Positions 33,401 to 42,008 of a stretch of DNA of 64,000 bases are shown piece after piece. Origin of the DNA: Amycolatopsis sp. NBC_00345 (GTDB taxonomy: Bacteria > Actinomycetota > Actinomycetes > Mycobacteriales > Pseudonocardiaceae); assembly GCF_036116635.1 (NCBI RefSeq), contig NZ_CP107995.1, positions 2,914,001 to 2,978,000 on the forward strand, read 5' to 3'. The notes beneath the pieces were generated by a model, which worked only from the letters and a program-made list of their open reading frames with translations, ran no database searches and was not told the DNA's origin. Position numbers and translations under genes: made by a program. Each line of letters begins with the position of its first letter. Positions within the stretch are counted from its first letter, which is position 1.

Positions 33401-34600
33401 TCAGAAGAAACTACCGCACCACGCCGCGGTGCGCGTCCCGAACAGGGTGTCCGCGCTCGCCGGGGCGGCCGCGTCGAGCACCTCGATCCGGCCGACGGCC
33501 GCGAGGGCCGAGGCTGGCCAGGCGCCGAAGTACAGCATTGCGAGGGTGGCGACGTCGAGGCGCAGCGTGGGCTCGGCGTCCGTGCGCTCGGCGCCTTCGG
33601 GGCCGACGCGGTAGCGGCCGGTGTTGGCCGGCAGCAGCGGGTCGCGCACCTCGAGGACTACCGGCGAGCCGGGGCCGTAGGCGCGGGCCGTCAGCGCGGT
33701 GGGCACGTCGACGAGCCGGAGCCAGCTCTCGTCCTCCGTCCGCGGCACCGAAACGACGCGGTAGTCCTCGAACAGCAGCTCCACCGGTTCGTCGAGCGGC
33801 CGTTCGAGGGCTCGGATTTCGTCGACGAGGTCCACCGACAACAGGAATCGCCACAGTCCCGCGAACGCGCCGGGGCTGGCGTAGTGGAACGCGAAGACCT
33901 CCAGCCGGCTCGGCCGCTCGTAGTCGTGGTCCACGTGGTACGTCGCGTAGCCGTCCGGCCCGTCGGGGCCTTGGTGCACAACGGTCTGCATGCCTTCCGA
34001 GATCCGGTACGCCAGGCTCTCGTAGCCGGCCCAGCAGGCGTCGGGGCGCGTGATCATGGCTGGGCGGGGCAGGCCCGTCGCGCGGTACAGCTCGGGCCAG
34101 CGGGGCACGGAGTCCTCGAGGCCGTACACGGTGACCTCGCCGCCGGCCGGGGTCTCGGGCCGCAGCCGGGCGCGGTGGCGGTCCACGTGGAGGTCCCGGC
34201 AGAGGGTCGTGACGCCGTAGCCGAACCGGCCGTAAATGGCGCCTTCGGTGGCGTGCAGGCTCGCGGCCACCACTCCGCGCTCGGCGAGCTCCCGCAGCTG
34301 CGCGGTCTGCAGCGCGGTCAGGACGCCACGGCGGGTGCGGCCGGCGCGGACGCCGATCCCGGTGACGGCCGCCATCGGGACGAGGTTTCCGCCGGGCAGC
34401 GCCATTTCCGCGTCGAACGAGCGGGCGGCGCCGATCAGCTCGGGGTCGGACGCGCCCCAGACGCGGCCGGCCAGGTAGGCCCCGCGGACGCGGTCCCAGT
34501 CCTCGTCCTTGCCGGGCGGCGAGTGCATCGTGCCGCGGAACAGGTCCCAGGCGGCCCGGTGCTCTTCGGTGTCCAGCAACCGAACCGGGTAGTCGCGCAT
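33401..34600 (-). CDS. Eis-family GNAT acetyltransferase (copy 2)
   Basis: A 399-residue paralogue of the gene at 31725. The acetyl-CoA loop is RAGRTRRGVLTALQ, the active-site segment ATEGAIYGRFGYGVTT, and the end -CGSFF. Gly, Asp and Trp patterns across the C-terminal domain match (AGLWRFLLSVDLVDEI, LPANTGRYRVGPEG). The leader before the ATG (GATCGGGCC) resembles that of copy 1. It follows the DUF4333 membrane protein gene by 63 nt and precedes the DUF4333 lipoprotein gene by 48 nt, so four genes form one probable operon. Confidence 0.88.
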   Translation of the reverse strand: MRDYPVRLLDTEEHRAAWDLFRGTMHSPPGKDEDWDRVRGAYLAGRVWGASDPELIGAARSFDAEMALPGGNLVPMAAVTGIGVRAGRTRRGVLTALQTAQLRELAERGVVAASLHATEGAIYGRFGYGVTTLCRDLHVDRHRARLRPETPAGGEVTVYGLEDSVPRWPELYRATGLPRPAMITRPDACWAGYESLAYRISEGMQTVVHQGPDGPDGYATYHVDHDYERPSRLEVFAFHYASPGAFAGLWRFLLSVDLVDEIRALERPLDEPVELLFEDYRVVSVPRTEDESWLRLVDVPTALTARAYGPGSPVVLEVRDPLLPANTGRYRVGPEGAERTDAEPTLRLDVATLAMLYFGAWPASALAAVGRIEVLDAAAPASADTLFGTRTAAWCGSFF

Positions 34601-34663
34601 GGCCCGATCATCGCGGGCCGGGACCGGGCCGGGCCACCGGTTTTCCCGGCGGCCCGGCGGTGG

Positions 34664-35482
34664 TCACTGCGAGGTGGGCGGTGAGACCTCGTAGTTGCCG
34701 TCGGTGCCCTTGACCGTGATCGGGATCTGCTGCGGCTTGCCGCTGATGGTGGCGGTGCACTCGAACTTCGCGCCGTCGGCCACCTTCTGCTCGGCCGGGC
34801 AGGTGACCCCGGTGACGCCGTCGATCTTGTACGTGTCGGTGAGCAGCTTCGCCACGTCGGTCTGCATCTGCGTGTTGTTGAAGACCTCGGTCCGGAAGAA
34901 CCCGGGGGCGACGAAGCCGAGGATCGCGACCACGGCGACCACGACCACCAGCGCGCCGATGCCGATGAACAGGCCCTTCTTCGAGCCGCCCGGCTCCTTC
35001 TCCCCCGCCCCGGGCGCGGCTCCGGGCTGGCCGTAGTCGTACTGGCCCTGCGGCTGCTGCTGCCCGTACTGCGGCTGGGCCTGGGGACCGCTCTGCGGCT
35101 GGCCGTACTGGGGTTGTTCCTGCGGCCCGCTCTGCGGGTAGCCGCCGGGCTGCTGCCCGTACTGGGGCTGGTTCGGGTCGTAGGGCTGCCCGTACTGCTG
35201 CGGTGGCGGCTGCTGGCCCCACTGGTTCTGCTGCGGCGGGGTGTAGCCGCCGGGCTGCTGGCCGTACTGGGGCTGCTGGGGTGACGGCTGGACCCACTGG
35301 GTGGGCTGCGACGGGTCGTAGGGCTGCTGCTGGGGTGGCTGCTGCCCGTACTGCTGCGGGTTGTAGGGCTGCTCCTGCGGCCCGCTCGGCGGGTAAGCGC
35401 CGCCCGGCTGCTGCCCGTACTGCGGCTGCTGCCCGTAAGGGGGCTGCTGCTGCGGGTCGTTGCCGCCATACGGCGTGCTCAT
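34664..35482 (-). CDS. DUF4333 membrane protein with Gln/Pro/Tyr/Gly-rich cytoplasmic tail
   Basis: A 272-residue protein. Residues about 1-165 are low-complexity repeats of QQPQYGQQPGG and QPYDPNQPQ type, intrinsically disordered. One membrane helix follows (GLFIGIGALVVVVAVVAIL), then an outside DUF4333 domain (VTCPAEQKVADGAKFECTA, IPITVKGTDGNYEV). The ATG at 35482 has GGAGGCG upstream. The tail should be cytoplasmic and the domain extracellular. It leads the four-gene DUF4333-Eis operon. Function unknown; similar tails occur in other actinobacterial membrane proteins. Confidence 0.85.
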   Translation of the reverse strand: MSTPYGGNDPQQQPPYGQQPQYGQQPGGAYPPSGPQEQPYNPQQYGQQPPQQQPYDPSQPTQWVQPSPQQPQYGQQPGGYTPPQQNQWGQQPPPQQYGQPYDPNQPQYGQQPGGYPQSGPQEQPQYGQPQSGPQAQPQYGQQQPQGQYDYGQPGAAPGAGEKEPGGSKKGLFIGIGALVVVVAVVAILGFVAPGFFRTEVFNNTQMQTDVAKLLTDTYKIDGVTGVTCPAEQKVADGAKFECTATISGKPQQIPITVKGTDGNYEVSPPTSQ

Positions 35483-35648
35483 CGTTCGCCTCCGCCTCGC
35501 TTCGCCTGGTCTCGAGCGCGATCCAACCACAGGTCGGGGCCGAGCACACGCGCCCACGCACACGCTGTCCGCCGGGTGCGCCACAGATGCCCCCGAACGC
35601 TCCCGGGTAACGCGGAATTCACGCCGGCCTGATTCATACTGCCCCGAT

Positions 35649-38429
35649 TCACGCGGCCCCGGCCGCGACGACGCCGCGGCGCAGCGCGCGGACGGCCTCC
35701 GCCGCGGTCGCGCCGACCGGGTCGGCCTTGCCCAGCACGTCACGGACCTGGTCGAGCAGGTCGATCACCTGGCGGCACCAGCGGACGAAGTCGCCTGCGG
35801 ACAGCTCCTGCCCGTTGGTCTCCGCGGCGGTGAGCACCTTCTCCAGCGATTCGCCGCGCGCCCACCGGTAGACCGGCCAGGCGAACCCGGCGTCGGGCTC
35901 GCGGGTGCGGTCGAGGCGGTGGCGGCGCTCGTCCTCGGTCAGCTCGACCCACAGCCGGGAGGTCTCCTGCCAGGCCTCGGGCACGCCGCCGCCGGGCAGC
36001 CGCGGCTCCCCCGCGGTGTCTCGGCGGGCTTCGAACACCAGCGTCGAGACCACGGCGGCCAGCTCGGCCGGGCCGAGGCCGGCCCACACGTCGTGGCGGA
36101 TGCACTCGGCGGCCAGCAGGTCGGACTCGCTGTAGAGCCGGGTGAGCCGCTGCCCGTGCTCGGTGACGCGGTCCTCGCCGTCGCCCGCCGTCGCCGGGCC
36201 GAGGTAACCGCGCTCGCCGAGCAGCGCGAGGATCCGGTCGAACGCCCGCGCGAGCGAGTGGGTGGTCGCGGCGACCTTGCGTTCCAGCTGCGCGGTCTCC
36301 TCGGTGAGCCGCTGGTAGCGCTCGGCCCAGCGCAGGTTCGCCTCCCGCTCGGCCAGTCCGTGGCAGGGGTGTGAACGCAGGGCGCGGCGCAGTGTGGCCA
36401 GCTCGGCGTCGTCGTCGGCCCCGCCGCGGCGGCGCTGACGGCCGGGCAGCGCGATCCCGGCGTTGCGCAGGGACGACGCGATGTCGCGGCGGGTCCGCGG
36501 CGAGCGCAGCTCGATGTGCTTGGGCAGCCGGATATGGCCGAGTGGTTCGACCGGCGCCGGGAAGTCGGCCACCGACAGCGGGCCGGACCAGCGGTCTTCG
36601 GTGACGACCACGGGCCGCGGCTCGCGGATCGGGTCGAGCCCGGGGTCGACGACCACGGCGAGCCCGGCGCGGCGGCCGGCCGGGACCGCGATCACGTCGC
36701 CCTTGCGCAGCTTCTCCAGCGATTCCGCGGTGCCCGCGCGCCGGGACGCGGTGTTCTGCCGGGCCAGCACCTTCTCGCGGGCGGAGATCTTGGCGCGCAG
36801 CTCGACGTACTCCAGCGTCTGCTCGAAGTCGCCGGTGACGGCGGTCGCGTAGCCCTTGAGGGCCTCTTTGTTGCGCTCGATGCGGCGCGCGGTGCCGACG
36901 ACCGAGCGATCGGCCTGGAACTGGGCGAACGACTGTTCCAGCAGGTCGCGGGCGGCGTCGGAGCCGACCTGCGCGACCAGGTTCACGGCCATGTTGTAGC
37001 CGGGGCGGAACGAGGAGCGCAGCGGGTACGTGCGGGTGGAGGCGAGGCCGGCGACCTGCTTGGGGTCGACGCCGGGCTGCCAGGACACGACGGCATGGCC
37101 CTCGATGTCGATGCCGCGGCGCCCGGCGCGGCCGGTGAGCTGGGTGTACTCGCCGGGGGTGAGGTCGACGTGCGCCTCGCCGTTGTACTTGACCAGCCGT
37201 TCGAGCACGACGGTGCGGGCGGGCATGTTGATGCCGAGCGCGAGCGTTTCGGTGGCGAACACGACCTTCACCAGGCCGCGGACGAACAGCTCTTCGACGG
37301 TCTCCTTGAAGGCGGGCAGCAGTCCGGCGTGGTGCCCGGCGATGCCGCGTTCCAGCGCCTCGCGCCACTCCCAGTAGCCGAGCACGCCGAGGTCGCCTTC
37401 GGGCAGGTCCTTCGTGCGCTCCTCGACGATGCGGCGGACCTCGTCGACCTGCTCGGGGCCGTTGAGGCGCAGGCCGGAGCGGACGCACTGGGTGACGGCG
37501 GCGTCGCAGCCGGCGCGGGAGAAGATGAACACGATCGCGGGCAGCAGCCCCGCGTGGTCGAGCCGGTCGACGACGTCCACGCGGGAGGGCGGCCGGAACC
37601 GGGGCCCGCGCTGGGGAGCGCCCCGCCGTCCGCCGCGAGGCCCGCGGAAGCCGCTGGGGCCGGCGAACCGGCCCATTTCCTCGGTGCGGCGCAGCAGGCT
37701 GGGGTTGATCCGCAGCTCGGCGCCGGGGTCGGCCTCGTCCTGGCCGGCGAACAGGTCGAGCAGCTGGTTGCCGACCTGCATGTGCTGCCACAGCGGCACG
37801 GGCCGGTGCTCGTCGACGACGACGGTGGTGTCGCCGCGGACCTCCACCAGCCATTCGCCGAACTCCTCGGCGTTGCTGACCGTGGCGGAGAGCCCGACCA
37901 CGCGCACGTGCTCGGGCAGGTGCAGGATCACCTCTTCCCAGACGGCGCCGCGGAACCGGTCGGCGAGGTAGTGCACCTCGTCCATCACGACGTAGCCGAG
38001 CTCGGGAATGGCGGAGCTGCCGGCGTAGAGCATGTTGCGCAGCACCTCGGTGGTCATGACGACCACCTGGGCATTGCCGTTGATGGAGGTGTCGCCGGTG
38101 AGCAGGCCGACCGCGTCGGCGCCGTACCGGGCGACGAGGTCGGCGTACTTCTGGTTCGACAGCGCCTTGATGGGCGTTGTGTAGAAGCACTTGCGGCCCT
38201 CGGCCAGCGCCAGGTGCACGGCGAACTCGCCGACCACGGTCTTGCCGGCGCCGGTGGGCGCGCAGACCAGCACGCCGTGGCCGTTTTCCAGCGCCTCGCA
38301 CCCGCGGACCTGGAAATCGTCGAACTCGAAGGACACCTCGCCGGCGAACCGCGTCAGCTGGGGGTGCTTCCCGCGGCGCCGCGAGACCGCATAGGCCTCG
38401 GCCGGGGACTGAGAAGGGCTACTGGCCAC
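35649..38429 (-). CDS. helY: Ski2/Mtr4-like DEAD/DEAH RNA helicase HelY
   Basis: A 926-residue superfamily II helicase, the actinobacterial HelY. Walker A is CAPTGAGKTVVGEF, the DEAD-type box is VMDEVHYLAD, motif III is GLSATVSNAEEF, and motifs V/VI include TETLALGINMPARTVVLE and QLTGRAGRRGID. The C-terminal part resembles the DSHCT domain. It should unwind RNA in decay or ribosome processing. GTG codons at 38465, 38447 and 38429 are possible starts; 38429 gives an N-terminus nearest to the family. It follows tatA-tatC as in Mycobacterium, with a DAG kinase gene inserted. Confidence 0.93.
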   Translation of the reverse strand: MASSPSQSPAEAYAVSRRRGKHPQLTRFAGEVSFEFDDFQVRGCEALENGHGVLVCAPTGAGKTVVGEFAVHLALAEGRKCFYTTPIKALSNQKYADLVARYGADAVGLLTGDTSINGNAQVVVMTTEVLRNMLYAGSSAIPELGYVVMDEVHYLADRFRGAVWEEVILHLPEHVRVVGLSATVSNAEEFGEWLVEVRGDTTVVVDEHRPVPLWQHMQVGNQLLDLFAGQDEADPGAELRINPSLLRRTEEMGRFAGPSGFRGPRGGRRGAPQRGPRFRPPSRVDVVDRLDHAGLLPAIVFIFSRAGCDAAVTQCVRSGLRLNGPEQVDEVRRIVEERTKDLPEGDLGVLGYWEWREALERGIAGHHAGLLPAFKETVEELFVRGLVKVVFATETLALGINMPARTVVLERLVKYNGEAHVDLTPGEYTQLTGRAGRRGIDIEGHAVVSWQPGVDPKQVAGLASTRTYPLRSSFRPGYNMAVNLVAQVGSDAARDLLEQSFAQFQADRSVVGTARRIERNKEALKGYATAVTGDFEQTLEYVELRAKISAREKVLARQNTASRRAGTAESLEKLRKGDVIAVPAGRRAGLAVVVDPGLDPIREPRPVVVTEDRWSGPLSVADFPAPVEPLGHIRLPKHIELRSPRTRRDIASSLRNAGIALPGRQRRRGGADDDAELATLRRALRSHPCHGLAEREANLRWAERYQRLTEETAQLERKVAATTHSLARAFDRILALLGERGYLGPATAGDGEDRVTEHGQRLTRLYSESDLLAAECIRHDVWAGLGPAELAAVVSTLVFEARRDTAGEPRLPGGGVPEAWQETSRLWVELTEDERRHRLDRTREPDAGFAWPVYRWARGESLEKVLTAAETNGQELSAGDFVRWCRQVIDLLDQVRDVLGKADPVGATAAEAVRALRRGVVAAGAA

Positions 38430-38491
38430 TACGTCAGGGTTCCACACGACACCGACAGTCCGCACGCCGCGTGACGATCGACGCGCCGCGG

Positions 38492-39376
38492 TCAGGCGAC
38501 GACGGTCAGCGCGTCGGGCACGCAGGTGACCGTGAACGGCGCTGTGCCCTGGGATTCGCCGTCGGCGTAGGCGGGCCAGTCGGGGCCGGTGAGGGTGAGT
38601 TCGCGGGCGCGCAGGGTGCGGACGGCGGGGTGGGCGACGTGGCCGCCGGTGCGCAGTCCGGGGAGCAGGCGCAGGAGCTGGAGGCGGGTGGCGGCGCCGA
38701 TGACGGTGACGTCGAAGAGGCCGTCGTCCGGGGTGGCGGCGGGGCAGATGGGGACGCCGCCGCCGTAGAACGGGGTGTTGCCGATCGCGACCAGGGTGGC
38801 GTCGAGGTCGAGGGCGGTGCCGTCGGCGGTCAGGGTGAGCGGGCTGGGGCGGAACGCGGCCAGCTCGGCGAGGATCGCGACGTCGTAGCGGTGGGGGCCG
38901 GACGGCCAGCGGAGCCGGTTGGCGCGGGCGTTGACGCTGGCGTCGAAGCCGGAGCAGAGCACGGTGGCGAACCAGGTGCCGTCGCCGGTGCGGCCGAGGT
39001 CCATGCGGCGGCGGGTGCCCTGTTCCAGCGCCGCGACGAGGGCGGTGACGGCGGATTCCGCGTCCGGCGGGCTGCCGAGCGCGCGGGCGAAGTCGTTGCC
39101 GGTGCCGGAGGGGACGAGGCCGAGGGCGACGTCGTTCTCGGCGCAGAACTGCACGCCCTGGTGGGCGGCGCCGTCGCCGCCGAGGACGATCAGCACGTCG
39201 AGGCCCGCGTCGTGCGAGGCGCGCATCAGGGCGCGGGACTCCTCGACGGTGTTGGCCACCAGTACGTCGAGGCGGTCGACGCAGGGCCGTAGCCGGTCAG
39301 CGACGGTGCCCGCGATGCGGGCGGCGGCGCCGTGCCCGGAGGCGGGGTGCACGGCCAGCGCCGCGTGCAGGCCCAT
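38492..39376 (-). CDS. Diacylglycerol kinase family protein
   Basis: A 294-residue lipid kinase. The DAGK catalytic motif GGDGAAHQGVQ and the following GLVPSGTGNDFARALG are typical, and the C-terminal beta domain ends in LTLTGPDWPAYADGE. It phosphorylates diacylglycerol or a sphingoid/ceramide-like lipid with ATP. The ATG at 39376 lies 7 nt after the tatC stop, so it is in the tatA-tatC-helY transcription unit. A second DAGK domain occurs in the window at 46644-48143. Confidence 0.92.
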   Translation of the reverse strand: MGLHAALAVHPASGHGAAARIAGTVADRLRPCVDRLDVLVANTVEESRALMRASHDAGLDVLIVLGGDGAAHQGVQFCAENDVALGLVPSGTGNDFARALGSPPDAESAVTALVAALEQGTRRRMDLGRTGDGTWFATVLCSGFDASVNARANRLRWPSGPHRYDVAILAELAAFRPSPLTLTADGTALDLDATLVAIGNTPFYGGGVPICPAATPDDGLFDVTVIGAATRLQLLRLLPGLRTGGHVAHPAVRTLRARELTLTGPDWPAYADGESQGTAPFTVTCVPDALTVVA

Positions 39377-39383
39377 CCGGGGC

Positions 39384-40343
39384 TCAGGTGATGTCGTCGG
39401 TGCGGTTGCCGCCACCGCTGGCGACGGGTCCGTCGTCGGCGGTGCTCGGGGTGTAGTCGAACGGCGCGGCCTCGTCGTCGGCCAGCTTGTCCCAGCCCTC
39501 GTCCGCACGGACCTTGTCGCGCTTGCGGTCGTGGAACCGCGCGATCTGGATGGAGATCTCGAACAGCACCGTCAGCGCGCCGGCCAGGCCGAGCATGGAG
39601 AACGGGTCCGAGCCGGGGGTGGCGAACGCGGCGAAGACGAACAGCGCGAACACCAGCCCGCGTCGCCATTTCTTCAGCTGCTGGTACTTGACCACGCCGA
39701 CGCGGTTGAGCATCACCACGAGCAGGGGCAGCTCGAAGCTGACGCCGAAGATCAACAACAGCGACAGGATGAACGAGATGTACTTGTCCGCGGTGAGCGC
39801 GGTGACGAACTGCTCCTGGCCGAAGCCGGCGAGCAGGGCCAGCGCGTGCGGCACGAGGTAGTAGGCGAGCACGGCGCCGGCGGCGAACAGGACAGAGGCG
39901 AACGCGACGAAGGTCAGCGCGTACTTGCGCTCCTTGGAGTACAGGCCCGGGGCGATGAACGCCCAGAACTGGTACAGCCAGAACGGCGAGAGCAGCACGG
40001 CGCCCGCGGCGACACCGACCTTCAGGCGGACCATGAAGATCTCGAACGGAACGGTCTGCAGCAGCTTGCAGCCGCCATGGTCACTGCCGAACCGCTGCGA
40101 GGGCGGGATGGCGCAGTACGGCTGGGTCATGATGTTGCCGAGCGACGGGATCGGGCCGAGGTGCTGCTCGAACCAGATCCAGCCGAAGATGCCGCCGATG
40201 ACGACGAACAGCAGGGCGAAGCCGAGCCTGCGGCGGAACTCGTAGATGTGCTCGATGAGCGTCATCGTGCCGTCGGGGTTGACCCGCCGGCTGCGGCGCC
40301 GACGGTTGCTCCGGCTGCCGTTGCCGTTGACGGCTTCCGCCAC
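39384..40343 (-). CDS. tatC: Sec-independent translocase subunit TatC
   Basis: A 319-residue TatC. The conserved N-terminal MTLIEHIYEFRRRL precedes six hydrophobic segments, and the loop signature FWLYQFWAFIAPGLYSKERK is typical. ATPGSDPFSM matches the conserved end region. TatC binds twin-arginine signal peptides and exports folded proteins. The N-terminus has a basic Asn/Arg/Ser extension and the C-terminus a 50-residue acidic tail common in actinobacteria. It is 89 nt after tatA. The cluster's own twin-Arg-bearing GH16 could be a client. Confidence 0.96.
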   Translation of the reverse strand: MAEAVNGNGSRSNRRRRSRRVNPDGTMTLIEHIYEFRRRLGFALLFVVIGGIFGWIWFEQHLGPIPSLGNIMTQPYCAIPPSQRFGSDHGGCKLLQTVPFEIFMVRLKVGVAAGAVLLSPFWLYQFWAFIAPGLYSKERKYALTFVAFASVLFAAGAVLAYYLVPHALALLAGFGQEQFVTALTADKYISFILSLLLIFGVSFELPLLVVMLNRVGVVKYQQLKKWRRGLVFALFVFAAFATPGSDPFSMLGLAGALTVLFEISIQIARFHDRKRDKVRADEGWDKLADDEAAPFDYTPSTADDGPVASGGGNRTDDIT

Positions 40344-40432
40344 TGGTCGTTCCGTTCTCGTCGTCGGCCGCGGCAGCGCGCCGGGTGGTCAGCGCGCTGC
40401 GCGGCAGGGGGACCGGGTGGGGCCGGCTGGGC

Positions 40433-40768
40433 TCAGCTGGCGTTTTTCTGCGGCTGGTCGGCGACCTGCTGCTTCTTCAGCTCGTCGAGCTGGCGCTGGA
40501 GGTCGGCGACCTGCTGGTCCTGGGCCGAGGTGACGCCGGCGGCGGCGACCGGCGTGGTGCTCGCGGCGGTGGCAGGCGGGATCTGCTTGGTCTCGACCGG
40601 CTCGGCGTCGTCGGCGTTCTTCTCGCCGGACAGGTCCTTGGTCTCGGCCTTGAAGATCTTCATGGACTTGCCGATGGCGCGGGCCGTGTCCGGAAGCCTC
40701 TTGGCACCGAACAGCAGAACCACGAGTAGCACCAGGACGATGATGTGCCACGGCTGCAGCGCGTTCAT
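40433..40768 (-). CDS. tatA: Twin-arginine translocase subunit TatA
   Basis: A 111-residue TatA: the membrane helix WHIIVLVLLVVLLFGAKRLP is followed by the amphipathic helix DTARAIGKSMKIFKAETKDL. The rest is a charged, disordered tail with a final coiled segment (VADLQRQLDELKKQ). It forms the Tat pore with TatC. AAGGAGG precedes the ATG at 40768. Order pafB-pafC-tatA-tatC is the classical actinobacterial one. Confidence 0.95.
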   Translation of the reverse strand: MNALQPWHIIVLVLLVVLLFGAKRLPDTARAIGKSMKIFKAETKDLSGEKNADDAEPVETKQIPPATAASTTPVAAAGVTSAQDQQVADLQRQLDELKKQQVADQPQKNAS

Positions 40769-40804
40769 GGTCGGTGGCCTCCTTCTTTCCGTCTCAGGGA
40801 GATG

Positions 40805-41017
40805 TTACTGGTTTTCCGGTGCCTCGCGGCGCTGCGCCACAGCCACGCGAAGTGCGGCGGAGCGGGCGCGGAGCAGTCCAGTCCGGTCCTGGGTGTTCGT
40901 AGCCACCATGCTCATGGTGCGACGGAAACCGCGCAAGACCCTGAGCGTCCGCACAAGCAGGACAATCAGGACAAGAAGACCCGCCGCGAGGAGCACGACG
41001 GTGGGCAGGTACGGCAC
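40805..41017 (-). CDS. Small single-pass membrane protein
   Basis: A 70-residue protein beginning at GTG 41017 (VPYLPTVVLLAAGLL). One membrane helix of about 20 residues is followed by a basic segment (RTLRVLRGFRRTMS) and a short soluble tail. It lies between pafC (10 nt) and tatA (36 nt) on the same strand, so it belongs to the operon. No family recognised. A longer frame to 41101 would overlap pafC and is not preferred. Confidence 0.6.
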   Translation of the reverse strand: MPYLPTVVLLAAGLLVLIVLLVRTLRVLRGFRRTMSMVATNTQDRTGLLRARSAALRVAVAQRREAPENQ

Positions 41018-41027
41018 GGAAGTTACC

Positions 41028-42008
41028 TTAACGGTCGTAGGTTGACGGTAGGTGACGGGCTCGGGCCACTGCGTCGGCCGCGCGCCGACGGACCGCGTCA
41101 CCGAGGGCGGCGGGGCTCTCCACCAGCGCGTCCCCGGCGAGGCTGAGGACCAGCCGGACCATCCAGGACTCGTCGGCGTAGCGCATCCGGATCCGCAGCC
41201 GGCCGCCGTCCAGCTCGGCCAGCTCCTGGCACGGGTAGTACTCGGCGACCCAGCGGGCGTCCGGGCCGAGGACCAGCTCGGCCTCCTGCTGGTCCGGGCG
41301 CGGGGAGAACAGGCCGTCGGACAGGTCGGTGGGCTGGGCGTGCGCGGGCGGCGCGGCGGGCTCGTCGAGCACGGTCAGCTCGTCGATCCGGTCCAGGCGG
41401 AAGAGCCGGACGCCCTCGACGCGGCGGCACCAGGCTTCGAGGTAGCCGACGGCCTGCACGATGAGCAGCCGCATCGGGTCCACGGTGCGCTCGGTGACCT
41501 GGTCCTTGGACGCGGTGTAGTAGCGGATCCGCAGGGCGCGCCCGGCCTGCAGGGCGCCCGCGACGGCCTCGCGGGTCTCGGCGGTGCGCTTGCCCTCGCG
41601 GACCCCGCCGCCGACGACCACGCCGGCGGGCTGGGCCTGGCCGGCGGCGACCTCGATCTTGGCGATGGAGCGGCGCACGGCGTCGGCGTCGACCACTCCG
41701 GGCGTTTCCGCCAGCGCGCGGAGCGCGACCAGCAGGGCGGTGGCCTCGCTGCCGGTCAGCCGCAGCGGCCGGTTCATGCCGGCGTCGTGGGTGACGACGA
41801 TGGTGTCGCCTTCGAAGGACAGGTCGATCAGGTCGCCGGGGCCGTAGCCGGGCAGCCCGCACATCCAGAGCAGCTCGAGGTCCTTGCGCAGCTGCTTGGG
41901 CGTGACGTCGAAGTCCTGCGCGGCCTCGTCGACCCGGATGCCGGGCCGGGCCAGCAGGTAGGGCACGAGCGCGAGCAGCCGGGGCATGCGCTCGGTGGAG
42001 CTGCTCAT
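41028..42008 (-). CDS. pafC: WYL-domain DNA-damage regulator PafC
   Basis: A 326-residue WYL regulator. The HTH lies at about residues 8-60 (RMPRLLALVPYLLARPGIRV, VTPKQLRKDLELLWMCGLPG) and the WYL domain at about 150-215 (RIRYYTASKDQVTERTVDPM). The C-terminal WCX domain follows. With PafB it forms the activator of the RecA-independent DNA damage response known from mycobacteria. Its ATG overlaps the pafB stop (ATGA), so the two are coupled at a fixed ratio. Confidence 0.93.
   Translation of the reverse strand: MSSSTERMPRLLALVPYLLARPGIRVDEAAQDFDVTPKQLRKDLELLWMCGLPGYGPGDLIDLSFEGDTIVVTHDAGMNRPLRLTGSEATALLVALRALAETPGVVDADAVRRSIAKIEVAAGQAQPAGVVVGGGVREGKRTAETREAVAGALQAGRALRIRYYTASKDQVTERTVDPMRLLIVQAVGYLEAWCRRVEGVRLFRLDRIDELTVLDEPAAPPAHAQPTDLSDGLFSPRPDQQEAELVLGPDARWVAEYYPCQELAELDGGRLRIRMRYADESWMVRLVLSLAGDALVESPAALGDAVRRRAADAVARARHLPSTYDR

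Noticed and set aside
35000..35460. Tandem DNA repeat or phase-variable tract
   Set aside because: The repeat is at protein level (Gln/Pro/Tyr/Gly codons) inside one gene; units vary in length and sequence, so slippage is not supported.
38430..38470. PafBC-type damage promoter before helY
   Set aside because: TGTCGGTG is present on the minus strand, but no TANNNT box follows at the 8-nt spacing expected for that promoter class.
36516..38474. 652-residue open frame opposite helY
   Set aside because: Antisense shadow of the helicase with low-complexity composition; helY has all helicase motifs.
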